Virus record (IMG/VR): IMGVR_UViG_3300021963_008590
Location: 1 to 40,632 of that record
Length of the DNA: 40,632 bases
Reading direction: 5' to 3' (one strand)
Source: a virus
Under the pieces are notes generated by a model. That model was not told where the DNA came from. It searched no databases and saw nothing but the letters and a program-made list of their open reading frames with translations. The position numbers were made by a program, and so were the translations under genes. Positions 29,751-36,650 of the stretch are shown here, one piece after another. The stretch's first letter is position 1. The number at the start of each line of letters is the position of its first letter.

Positions 29751-30061
29751 TGAAACCACGAATACAGATTGATTTGACCCCGATTACCGAAGAACATTTG
29801 GTAAAATATGGGTTTGAAAAAATAGATGATGAAAATGGAGAACCTGGTGTTTACGCATATATGCTTAAGTTACCTAAAAATAATCCAGACCCTAATTGTA
29901 TGTATCTAATAAGTTCATATAATGTGGAATCAAATGATATTGGGCTGGAAGAGGGTGAATACATTATTGAATTGTATGATAGCGGGGGATTAGGAGTTTG
30001 TACATTTGTAGAAGAATTGGACATGCTTTATTTCGTACTCACAAAAGAAAATTTAAAATGA
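29750..30061 (+). CDS. Small protein of unknown function
   Basis: A 103-residue acidic protein, probably alpha/beta. The N-terminus reads QIDLTPITEEHLVKYGFEKI, and the C-terminus ends CTFVEELDMLYFVLTKENLK, a helix-strand-helix end. Similar short proteins occur in Bacteroidota and their phages without known function. Its stop overlaps the ATG of the next gene (ATGA at 30058-30061). Confidence 0.6.
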   Translation: MKPRIQIDLTPITEEHLVKYGFEKIDDENGEPGVYAYMLKLPKNNPDPNCMYLISSYNVESNDIGLEEGEYIIELYDSGGLGVCTFVEELDMLYFVLTKENLK

Positions 30062-30672
30062 AAGAAATCTTAGATAAACTAAGAGATAGAGTAGTTCGAA
30101 GAGTATTAGATAAAGTTTATACAAATGATTTTAATCTTTACAAAAAATACAGTAGGTATTCTCCGGTATTATCATTAGAAAGAACACTCACTACAATTTT
30201 GGGGTTGACTCTACAAGAAATTGCTGAAAAATGTTCTAAAAATTTAAAAGTAATCAATACTGATAAAGATGAAAAATTATTAGGAATAGATTTAAGGGTG
30301 TTTGAAGGTGATTTTATTTGGGAAGGGCAACTTAAGAGTGATTCCAATACTCAAACAGGAACTTATTTAAACGATGCGTTAGATAAGATAACCGAATCAA
30401 CTAAAAAAAATTCTACTAAACCTTTTTTTGCTACCGCTTTTTCTGATTCACATGATTATATGAAGGATGGTATCCGCTACATCGGAGGAGAATCGTTTTG
30501 GGGGTGGATAGGGGTTAATTATAGAGAGTTAGAGTTGAGGATAGGTAAAACCATAGTTGAGTGTGAGAACGAGGTTCTAACGAAGGCAGAATACCTTAAA
30601 AATAGGGAAGAGATTATAATTCCGGATGAGTTTGAAAACTATGAAGAAAAAAATTCAAAAAGATTTTGGTAG
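30058..30672 (+). CDS. Putative PD-(D/E)xK-type restriction-like nuclease
   Basis: A 204-residue protein; ATG 30058 forms the ATGA overlap and is preferred over the frame opening at 29998. The central part has GIDLRVFEGDFIWEGQLKSD: Asp78, then a beta strand and Gln91-x-Lys93, with Glu89 nearby. This is a D...(E/Q)xK pattern as in Mrr-like and several type II restriction nucleases. It is followed by SNTQTGTYLNDALDKI and a conserved-looking GGESFWGWIG. It might cut host or rival DNA, with the phage methyltransferase at 22868 as protection. Moderate confidence at best. Confidence 0.45.
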   Translation: MKEILDKLRDRVVRRVLDKVYTNDFNLYKKYSRYSPVLSLERTLTTILGLTLQEIAEKCSKNLKVINTDKDEKLLGIDLRVFEGDFIWEGQLKSDSNTQTGTYLNDALDKITESTKKNSTKPFFATAFSDSHDYMKDGIRYIGGESFWGWIGVNYRELELRIGKTIVECENEVLTKAEYLKNREEIIIPDEFENYEEKNSKRFW

Positions 30673-30677
30673 AATAG

Positions 30678-30708
30678 TTGGAAAATTGGAAAAATTTTCG
30701 TATATTTG
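30678..30708 (+). promoter_or_regulatory. Bacteroidota-type promoter before the HD hydrolase
   Basis: TTG at 30678-30680, 20 bases of spacer and TATATTTG at 30701-30708, a full match to TTG-N17/23-TAnnTTTG. A second TTG at 30686 is too close to the box. The 100-base gap it lies in precedes the HD-domain gene by 64 bases. Confidence 0.7.
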
Positions 30709-30772
30709 GGGTATCTTTTAATTATTGACTAAACTAGAGAATAATAAAACTTAAAAAATAAAAGAAAAAATT

Positions 30773-31426
30773 ATGAAACGTACAAATGAAGAATTAGAAA
30801 AGAATTATCAAAAGTTCTTAGGAATAGTTGATAAATACATCACAGGTGAAAGAAAGCAAAGGCTATTGGAAATGTATTCTATGGATGAGTTAGGGCCTAA
30901 CCTTATGTTATCTCCTGCTAGTGGTAATAAAAATTTTCATTATGCTTATGAAGGTGGGTATATTGACCATATATTCAATGTATGTAAGCACGCATTAAAA
31001 ATGAAAAATCTTTTTATTGAATGTGGTGGTACAGTAGATTTTACTGATGAAGAGTTAATTTTTTCTGCATTGCATCATGATTTAGGTAAATTAGGAACTA
31101 AAGGTGAGATGCATTATATTCCTAATGATTCAGATTGGCATATAAAAAATAGAGGTGAATTCTTTAAAAGAAATGAAGCAATTCCGTTTATGAGTATTAC
31201 TGATAGAGGATTTTTTACACTTAGTCAATATGGTATTACATATTCTGATAAAGAATGGTTTGGCATCAAATTAACAGATGGCGTATATGATGAAGATAAT
31301 GAAAAGTATTATAAGGTATATGATACATCTAAATACCTTCGATATACCATTCAGTATATTCTTCATTGGGCAGACCATATGAGCACCGTCATCGAAAGGC
31401 AGCAAGGGTTGAATAATACTTTTTAA
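30773..31426 (+). CDS. HD-domain phosphohydrolase
   Basis: A 217-residue HD-superfamily metal hydrolase. The motifs are His in YEGGYIDHIFNVCKHAL, the HD doublet in FSALHHDLGKLG and the late Asp in LHWADHMSTVIE. HD enzymes remove phosphate from nucleotides or cyclic dinucleotides. A phage copy may act on dNTPs/dNMPs or on a host alarm nucleotide. The segment between the doublet and the last Asp is long (about 95 residues) and contains no recognised second domain. It has its own promoter at 30678. Confidence 0.8.
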   Translation: MKRTNEELEKNYQKFLGIVDKYITGERKQRLLEMYSMDELGPNLMLSPASGNKNFHYAYEGGYIDHIFNVCKHALKMKNLFIECGGTVDFTDEELIFSALHHDLGKLGTKGEMHYIPNDSDWHIKNRGEFFKRNEAIPFMSITDRGFFTLSQYGITYSDKEWFGIKLTDGVYDEDNEKYYKVYDTSKYLRYTIQYILHWADHMSTVIERQQGLNNTF

Positions 31427-31480
31427 AATAAAGGGTAATGTGAACCCCTATATCAAAGATTCACAAAAAATAATAATTTT

Positions 31481-32767
31481 ATGGAAAAATCAACAAATGG
31501 CGTTTTAGCCGAGCAGTTGTCCAGCGAAGTTATGAAAGCCCGTTACGCACATGGCGATGAGTGGCAAACATATATCGCTGAAAAATTCGAAGAATCAGGA
31601 ATACCACCTGTATTCAAAACAATTAATGATGGTCTATCCGACCGAATTGCAGATTACCAATATAAGGGTAATTGGATTGAAGCAAAAACCTTTATCAATT
31701 CTGCAGAAGTAACTAAAATTTTAAAGTTATTTGAAACATTACAGACATTAGAAATCAGAATGGTTATAATGTGTGAATGGGAGCCGAATTCAAAAAAACA
31801 CTCTAAAAATGTTAAGGATTTAAGAGATAGAGGTGTTATTGTATTCGAAGGTCAATCAGCTTGTGATTCATTTATTATTAATGAAAGTGTAATATTGAAT
31901 CCTAATAAGATTGTTAAGATGGCAGAGCCTATTTCAATACCATTTGAAAATATAGTACCCCATCCTAATAATAGAGATTTAAATATTAAGAATATTCCTA
32001 CTATCAAATCTTCTATTATAAAAAATGGATTTTTTACTCAAATAAATGTAGTGCCTCACACCTTAAATGAAAAGGGCGAGCAAACTTATATGATTTTTGA
32101 GGGGCATACTAGATATTTTTCTCTTAAGGATTTAAAAGAAAAAGGATATCAGATACCTAATATAGCGTGTATAAATGTACCTTGGGTATCATCATCTGAT
32201 ATTGATGTACTTCATAAAATGTTGATTACAACGAATACTACTTACGCAGGTTGGAAGTTGAAAAACTATATTAAATCCCATAAAGGTAATTTGGGGATGT
32301 TAGGTGATGAATCAGGTGTTTACACATATGGGAAAATGCTTGAATCGATGAATGTAGCTAAGAAACAAGGGTGGGGTGAAGCAAATCCAATTTATATATT
32401 CTGTCATACTAACTCTTTAGCATTTGATGATATGAAAAAAGTTAAAAGTGGTGATTATAGAATAGATGAGAAGGAATATAACACTCAGATTAAACCTATC
32501 TTAGATTTAATGACCAGATTAACTTCAGATGATAGAAAGTTTTTAGGAACTATTATGAGGGATATTATGGTAGATGTGAGAATTCTACTTAATACCAATC
32601 AAACAATATCAAATAATTTTACTAGATTTTTAGGATTCTTAGAAATCAAATTTATAAGTGATTATAAACAAGGTAAATTTCCAGAGACTAAAGAAACTGG
32701 CCAAAGTTATTGGGAAAGTGTTAAAGAGGAATATTTTGGATTACTTAAATTAGGATTAGTAGCATAG
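31481..32767 (+). CDS. Nuclease-like / ParB-like fusion protein
   Basis: A 428-residue protein with at least two parts. Residues about 25-125 contain DRIADYQYKGNWIEAKTF (Asp54...Glu67-Ala-Lys69) followed by alternating strands, a D...ExK nuclease-like pattern. Residues about 140-260 are ParB/sulfiredoxin-like: IPFENIVPHPNNRDLN, IKSSIIKNGFFTQINVVP and MIFEGHTRYFSLKDL (the ParB box GHTR). The C-terminal 170 residues are helical and unassigned. ParB-like domains bind or cut nucleic acid with CTP or ATP. The combination suggests a DNA-binding or transcription-linked phage protein. A short inverted repeat (TGTGAA...TTCACA) lies in its leader. Confidence 0.6.
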   Translation: MEKSTNGVLAEQLSSEVMKARYAHGDEWQTYIAEKFEESGIPPVFKTINDGLSDRIADYQYKGNWIEAKTFINSAEVTKILKLFETLQTLEIRMVIMCEWEPNSKKHSKNVKDLRDRGVIVFEGQSACDSFIINESVILNPNKIVKMAEPISIPFENIVPHPNNRDLNIKNIPTIKSSIIKNGFFTQINVVPHTLNEKGEQTYMIFEGHTRYFSLKDLKEKGYQIPNIACINVPWVSSSDIDVLHKMLITTNTTYAGWKLKNYIKSHKGNLGMLGDESGVYTYGKMLESMNVAKKQGWGEANPIYIFCHTNSLAFDDMKKVKSGDYRIDEKEYNTQIKPILDLMTRLTSDDRKFLGTIMRDIMVDVRILLNTNQTISNNFTRFLGFLEIKFISDYKQGKFPETKETGQSYWESVKEEYFGLLKLGLVA

Positions 32768-32827
32768 TGACATTTTGTCAATAAAACTCTGACATAAATT
32801 CCATATCATTTCGGTGGTATGGAATTT
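32768..32827 (+). promoter_or_regulatory. Inverted repeats before the Hsp20 gene
   Basis: Two structures lie in the 95-base gap. TGACA-TTT-TGTCA at 32768-32780 is a perfect short palindrome right at the preceding stop codon. At 32796-32827 a 13-bp stem (one G-T pair) forms from AAATTCCATATCA and TGGTATGGAATTT around the loop TTTCGG. No T-run follows, so it is not a standard intrinsic terminator. It may be an attenuator, processing site or temperature-sensitive leader for Hsp20. Confidence 0.55.
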
Positions 32828-32862
32828 GTAATTTATAGGGTATAACTTAAAAAAATAAAATT

Positions 32863-33255
32863 ATGTTCAATTCAGAATTACAAAGAATTATCGAAAGAAT
32901 TTCAAACGACCCGCTATGGTATCAGGCAACAACAGAATACCAAAATTATGTTCCATCTAAATTAGCAATTGATGTGAATGATGAAAAAGCAGTTATAGCA
33001 TTAGCCGTATTAGGGCATGATGCAAATGATATTGAAATCAATTGTTATGAAGATAAAATTGAAATCAAATCAAGTAAACCAGAAGAAAAAACACCATATA
33101 ATGAATTGGTTTCTAAAATTGATGAAAAAATCACTATTGGTAAAAATTTCGATGGTAGAAATGCAAAAGCAGTAATTAAAAATGGTATATTAACTATAAC
33201 ATTAGAAAGAAAGGAAGAAACAAAACCTAAAAAAGTTACGATTAAAGTTGGTTAA
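32863..33255 (+). CDS. Hsp20 / alpha-crystallin small heat-shock protein
   Basis: A 130-residue small heat-shock protein. The alpha-crystallin domain starts near YVPSKLAIDVNDEKAVIALAVLGHDANDIEI and ends with NAKAVIKNGILTITLERK, carrying the G-x-L-x-[IV] strand. A charged C-terminal extension KPKKVTIKVG includes the I-x-V motif that links sHSP dimers. T4-like cyanophages carry similar chaperones that hold unfolded phage proteins. A hairpin precedes it and an intrinsic terminator follows, so it may form its own transcription unit. Confidence 0.9.
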   Translation: MFNSELQRIIERISNDPLWYQATTEYQNYVPSKLAIDVNDEKAVIALAVLGHDANDIEINCYEDKIEIKSSKPEEKTPYNELVSKIDEKITIGKNFDGRNAKAVIKNGILTITLERKEETKPKKVTIKVG

Positions 33256-33280
33256 TTGAATTTTTTTTATTACTTTTAGA

Positions 33281-33308
33281 AGGGAAGAGATTATATCTTC
33301 CCTTTTTT
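33281..33308 (+). terminator. Intrinsic terminator after Hsp20
   Basis: AGGGAAGA pairs with TCTTCCCT (8 bp) around the loop GATTATA, followed by a run of six T residues (33303-33308). It lies 26 bases behind the Hsp20 stop codon. Confidence 0.8.
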
Positions 33309-33317
33309 ATTAGTATA

Positions 33318-33325
33318 TATTTATA
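33318..33325 (+). promoter_or_regulatory. Possible late promoter element (TATTTATA)
   Basis: TATTTATA occurs directly after the Hsp20 terminator and 19 bases before the next ATG. It is the same octamer as at 6089. Its place at the start of a new transcription unit makes it a better candidate than the first for recognition by the gp55-like sigma factor, although the T4 consensus is TATAAATA. Confidence 0.35.
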
Positions 33326-33344
33326 ATAACAAACAAAAATTTTT

Positions 33345-33521
33345 ATGGCAAAATTTAGACAAAGGATTCAAGACAACAACGAAGCAATCAAACAAAGAAT
33401 CAGAATCGTGTTGGATATGATGAACGGAGCAAGACCTGCAAATAATGTAGAAGCAATTAGATTATTGGAAGAAGTTAAAGGGTTAATCGAAACAAACAAT
33501 GACCTTATCGATTTAGGATAA
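33345..33521 (+). CDS. Small helical protein (58 residues)
   Basis: A 58-residue helical protein that starts MAKFRQRIQDNNEAIKQRI and ends NNDLIDLG; it has an A-rich leader. Heptad-like spacing of Ile, Leu and Val suggests a helical hairpin or a coiled coil. It is the first gene of the unit behind the terminator at 33281-33308 and sits one base upstream of the membrane/coiled-coil gene, with which it is probably translated. Function unknown. Confidence 0.6.
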   Translation: MAKFRQRIQDNNEAIKQRIRIVLDMMNGARPANNVEAIRLLEEVKGLIETNNDLIDLG

Positions 33522-33522
33522 A

Positions 33523-34524
33523 ATGAATTGGTTAAAAATCTTAGTAGGATTTTCAGCAATTTTAATCGCAGGTTGTGCGGCTTATTTTTCAGTTACAGGT
33601 TTAGGAGTATTATTTGCTGGAGCATCTTTATCAGTAATGGTGATGGCTGGTTCATTAGAACTTGCTAAATTAGTTGCTGCTACCTATTTAAAACAAAAAT
33701 GGGATGAAATTGAAGGATTTAACAAATGGTATTTGACTATATCAGTTGCTACTTTAATGCTCATCACATCCGCTGGTATATTCGGTTATCTTTCAAATGC
33801 TTTCCAACAACAAAACCTTTCCTTACAGAAAGTGGAAAGAGATATTGCAGTATATCAAACGCAAATAGAAAAGAATGATGCTGAGATTGCTCGTTATACA
33901 ACTCAATTGACTAATCAACAAAATATTCGTAACTCACAGGAAGCAAATTTATCTAAGCAAATAGATAGAAATTCATCTACAAGTAGAGTTACTCAAATGA
34001 TTCGTAATGCTGATAAAGAAATCGCTTCAATTTCAAAAAGAATTGATGACTTAACAGTTCAGAATAATATTTCATTAGATTCTATCAATTCTATCAAAAA
34101 TAATAATATTGAATTAGAAAGAGAAGTTGGTGGATTTCGTTTTGTAGCAGAAGCATTTAATGTTCCACTTAACGATGTTGTAAAATTCTTTATCCTTATC
34201 ATTGTATTAGTATTTGACCCATTAGCGGTAGCGTTAATAATTGCATTTAATGGTTTAATAATTACAAACCGAAAAAATGATGAGATAATTCGACAAAATT
34301 CCGAATTAGTGGAAAAAAATTATCAAATTTATGGTGATAATGGAAAAAATTTAACAAAAAACGATAAAAATGAGGAAATAGTAGAAAATATCTTACAATC
34401 AGAGAATGATAAAGAGGTATTTTTCGAAAATATAGTAAATCCTCCTGCTCCAGTTGATGCTTTAATTGAAGCAAAGGAGAGATATGAAGAAGACTTAAAA
34501 AAAAAGTCGTTGAATTTGATATAG
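33523..34524 (+). CDS. Membrane and coiled-coil phage protein (zero-frame product)
   Basis: A 333-residue membrane protein. Hydrophobic segments at about 4-25, 27-50 and 69-91 come first. A long coiled coil (about 95-205, with Gln/Asn/Ile-rich heptads such as VERDIAVYQTQIEKNDAEI) follows, then a strong hydrophobic stretch at about 222-250. The C-terminal tail is charged. The architecture is seen in T4-like phage proteins of unknown function. Near its end is the heptamer A-AAA-AAG; slippage there would skip the TAG at 34522 and add 90 residues (see 34506-34778). The zero-frame end after the slip site has only a few residues. Confidence 0.7.
   Translation: MNWLKILVGFSAILIAGCAAYFSVTGLGVLFAGASLSVMVMAGSLELAKLVAATYLKQKWDEIEGFNKWYLTISVATLMLITSAGIFGYLSNAFQQQNLSLQKVERDIAVYQTQIEKNDAEIARYTTQLTNQQNIRNSQEANLSKQIDRNSSTSRVTQMIRNADKEIASISKRIDDLTVQNNISLDSINSIKNNNIELEREVGGFRFVAEAFNVPLNDVVKFFILIIVLVFDPLAVALIIAFNGLIITNRKNDEIIRQNSELVEKNYQIYGDNGKNLTKNDKNEEIVENILQSENDKEVFFENIVNPPAPVDALIEAKERYEEDLKKKSLNLI
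34500..34506 (+). promoter_or_regulatory. Candidate -1 ribosomal frameshift site A-AAA-AAG
   Basis: The zero-frame codons are TTA AAA AAA AAG, so 34500-34506 is A-AAA-AAG, the slippery heptamer of E. coli dnaX. Slipping back one base joins the upstream frame to a 90-codon open frame with no start codon of its own near its beginning. AAAGGAGA at 34473-34480 is Shine-Dalgarno-like and lies about 20 bases upstream, further than usual for a stimulator. A homopolymer sequencing error in the run of nine A residues is the main alternative. Confidence 0.6.
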
Positions 34525-34778
34525 AATTAGAAAGTTTACAAAGAGATTTTTCAAATAGAGGTATTGATTTAGATGGAGATGGTTCTATCGATGGATATGA
34601 TACCGATGGCGATGGTTTAATAGATAATATGACCGCACATCCAAATAGAGCTTTAGTTGCAAAAGATTTATTACCATATTATGCTAGACCTGGATTTAAT
34701 TGGAGTGATAAATCTAAGTGGATAAACGACCAAAATGCGGTTAATTATTGGATTACTTATAAAAAAACAAAAGAATAG
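34506..34778 (+). CDS. Calcium-binding-like C-terminal extension in the -1 frame
   Basis: This open frame follows the slip site without a start codon: 90 codons ending in TAG at 34776-34778. It begins VVEFDIELESL and contains two Asp-rich loops, DLDGDGSIDG and DTDGDGLIDN, at extension residues 21-41. These D-x-D-x-D-G loops are like those of EF-hand, dockerin and thrombospondin type 3 repeats and probably bind Ca2+. A Trp/Tyr-rich tail (PYYARPGFNWSD, AVNYWITYKK) follows. Joined to the upstream frame it gives a protein of 418 residues. The clear coding character argues that it is translated, whether by programmed slippage or because the A-run is misread. Confidence 0.6.
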   Translation, partial: VVEFDIELESLQRDFSNRGIDLDGDGSIDGYDTDGDGLIDNMTAHPNRALVAKDLLPYYARPGFNWSDKSKWINDQNAVNYWITYKKTKE

Positions 34779-34809
34779 TTTGAAAATTAAAAAATTATTA
34801 ATACATTTG
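34779..34809 (+). promoter_or_regulatory. Bacteroidota-type promoter
   Basis: TTTG at 34779-34782, a spacer of 19 bases and TACATTTG at 34802-34809 form a full match to the Bacteroidota housekeeping consensus. The ATG of the following gene is 18 bases downstream. This is the best promoter of this type in the window. Confidence 0.75.
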
Positions 34810-34826
34810 TAATAATAACATATAAT

Positions 34827-35378
34827 ATGAAAATTAGAAAAATAGAGTCTTCACAATTTACACAAGCTGATGAAGAATTATTAAACAAAAAATTATCTTC
34901 CTATTGTAGAAGAAATAATTTATTTGCAGTTTCAACACAAACAATTGAAAATAAATTTAGAGCGATTTATATCAATTCAGAAACTCCTATTTTACTTATA
35001 AATCCAACTATAACTGGATATGCAGGTGATACAATTCTTTCACAGGAAATTTCCGAGTTCGATAGAGGTAAAAAATACAGATATGTTAATAGATCATCTA
35101 AATTACAAGTTCAAACTGATAATTTGGGGTTAGTAGTATTTGAGGGAGATTTGGAAAATAATAAAGAAGGATTAAATGAATGCATTTATGCCCAACAAAT
35201 GATTGATCTTTTAGATGGTATTACAATTGCTGATAAAAATGTTAATAAACCAATGGTAAGGGAAGTTAAGCATGAAAGAAATCAGTTAGTTATGGCTAAA
35301 TCACCTGATGGCATGATTGAGCAAATTAAATTTAAGCATATCCAAAAATTTATGGATAAGGGGTATGTGATAATGTAA
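34827..35378 (+). CDS. Peptide-deformylase-like protein without metal ligands
   Basis: A 183-residue protein that follows the peptide deformylase plan. NNLFAVSTQTIENKFRAIYIN stands for the GLAAxQ motif, PILLINPTITG for the INP strand, QEISEF (about 73-78) for the EGCLS position, YVNRSSKLQVQT for the VxRxxxI strand, and AQQMIDLLDGITI (about 122-134) for QHExDHLxGxL. The Cys ligand of motif 2 and the two His ligands and Glu of motif 3 are replaced, so it cannot bind metal in the usual way. Probably a repurposed, non-catalytic relative. It has its own promoter and heads a unit that reaches the sigma factor. Identification is by alignment of motifs in order, by eye. Confidence 0.5.
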   Translation: MKIRKIESSQFTQADEELLNKKLSSYCRRNNLFAVSTQTIENKFRAIYINSETPILLINPTITGYAGDTILSQEISEFDRGKKYRYVNRSSKLQVQTDNLGLVVFEGDLENNKEGLNECIYAQQMIDLLDGITIADKNVNKPMVREVKHERNQLVMAKSPDGMIEQIKFKHIQKFMDKGYVIM

Positions 35379-35384
35379 AAAATA

Positions 35385-35663
35385 ATGAATAAATTTGAAA
35401 ATGATAATTCGATTGTGTTTAATGCATTAGATGAGCAAACAAAAGTATTAAATAATTTATCAGCAAGATTACTCCAGGCAGAATTATTAATTGCTACTCT
35501 TACTGATATTATGGTAGAGCAAAATATATTATCTTCCGAACAAATTGGTAAAATGATGGATGAAAAAGTAAAAGTTGTTTCTAAAAAATTGGATAAAATC
35601 AGAGAAGAAAGAGAAAATAAAATTGAATCTTTTCCTTATTTCGGAGGCATAGGGGAAGCTTAA
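35385..35663 (+). CDS. Small coiled-coil protein
   Basis: A 92-residue, mostly helical protein with a long heptad pattern (VLNNLSARLLQAELLIATLTDIMVEQN) and a charged second helix (DEKVKVVSKKLDKIREER). The end ESFPYFGGIGEA could be a short docking peptide. No homology is evident. It is part of the operon that leads to the sigma factor. Confidence 0.6.
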   Translation: MNKFENDNSIVFNALDEQTKVLNNLSARLLQAELLIATLTDIMVEQNILSSEQIGKMMDEKVKVVSKKLDKIREERENKIESFPYFGGIGEA

Positions 35664-35673
35664 AAAATAAATT

Positions 35674-35931
35674 ATGGAAATTTTTATTACATTATTAGTA
35701 GTGTTGTTATGTTTAGTAATTGGGTTTTTATTATATGGAATCGCTAACGCATTACAAAAAATTGAGTACTACGAAGGATTTATAGTAAACCGAAGAGAAG
35801 CATATGAAGAATTGTTAAAAACAATTAGGGAATTAGATAGTAAAGAGCTTTTTGAAAAAGATGATGATGTAGGTACTGTTTTTTCTCAAATTAAAGATGA
35901 AATAGAATCATTTAAAAATATTTTAGATTAA
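35674..35931 (+). CDS. Small single-span membrane protein
   Basis: An 85-residue protein with one N-terminal transmembrane helix (residues about 4-24, ITLLVVLLCLVIGFLLYGIA) and a charged helical cytosolic or periplasmic domain after it. The topology resembles small T4-like proteins encoded near gene 55, and an i-spanin is also possible, but no lytic partner is nearby. One base separates it from the sigma factor gene. Confidence 0.6.
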   Translation: MEIFITLLVVLLCLVIGFLLYGIANALQKIEYYEGFIVNRREAYEELLKTIRELDSKELFEKDDDVGTVFSQIKDEIESFKNILD

Positions 35932-35932
35932 A

Positions 35933-36649
35933 ATGTCAAGAAAACCGAAGACTCCAAAGAATAAAATGTATTTTACTTTGGAAACCGAAGAAGCGATAAT
36001 TGCTTATAATAAATCAGAAAGTTTAAGAGAAAGGAATGTATTATATGTTGAAAAAATAAAATATCCTTTCGAAAAAATAGCAGAAAATGTTTTAAATACT
36101 TATAAATTTTCTTATTTTGATGATTCTCCTTCCGATGTAAAAAGAGAAGTTGTATCTCAAATGATTTCAAAAATACATATGTTTCAGGAAGGAAAGGGTA
36201 AGGCATTCTCTTATTTTACCAGAATGGCATTAAACCATTTAATTCTATTAAACAACTCAAACTACAAACGATATAAACAAAATGATTTAATTTCAGCAAT
36301 GCCTGAAAGCTGGAATCCATCTGAGGATTATGTTAGTGCAGAAGCTAATGATAATCATATTGAATTTAGAAATATAATGTTAGCATATTGGGATAAAAAA
36401 TTAAATTCCGTATTTGATAAAAAAAGAGATATTCAGATTGCAGATGCTATATTGGAATTATTTAGAAGGGTTGATTACATAGAAAATTTTAATAAAAAGA
36501 GCCTGTATCTCTTAATAAGAGAAATGACAGGTCATAAAACACATTATATAACAAAAGTTATTTCAATAATGAAAACTCATCAAGATAAAATTTTAGAAGA
36601 GTTTTTAAATACAGGAGATATTGAAATAGAAGAAGATAGTTTTTTTTAA
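35933..36649 (+). CDS. 55: T4 gp55-like late sigma factor
   Basis: A 238-residue protein of the gp55 family, the highly reduced sigma factors that bring RNA polymerase to phage late promoters together with the sliding clamp. Recognisable parts are a basic N-terminus, a helical region VEKIKYPFEKIAENVLNTYKF, and GKGKAFSYFTRMALNHLILLNNSNYKRY, which matches the region 2-like helix of gp55 (KAFSYF). A helical C-terminal part ends in an acidic tail, GDIEIEEDSFF, comparable to the gp55 tail that contacts the clamp. It is strong evidence that this is a T4-type phage. Confidence 0.8.
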   Translation: MSRKPKTPKNKMYFTLETEEAIIAYNKSESLRERNVLYVEKIKYPFEKIAENVLNTYKFSYFDDSPSDVKREVVSQMISKIHMFQEGKGKAFSYFTRMALNHLILLNNSNYKRYKQNDLISAMPESWNPSEDYVSAEANDNHIEFRNIMLAYWDKKLNSVFDKKRDIQIADAILELFRRVDYIENFNKKSLYLLIREMTGHKTHYITKVISIMKTHQDKILEEFLNTGDIEIEEDSFF

Positions 36650-36650
36650 T

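Noticed and set aside
33523-33600. Lipobox-like sequence LIAGC near the N-terminus of the membrane/coiled-coil protein
   Set aside because: The residues after the Cys stay strongly hydrophobic and continue into further membrane segments, so this is a transmembrane helix rather than a lipoprotein signal.
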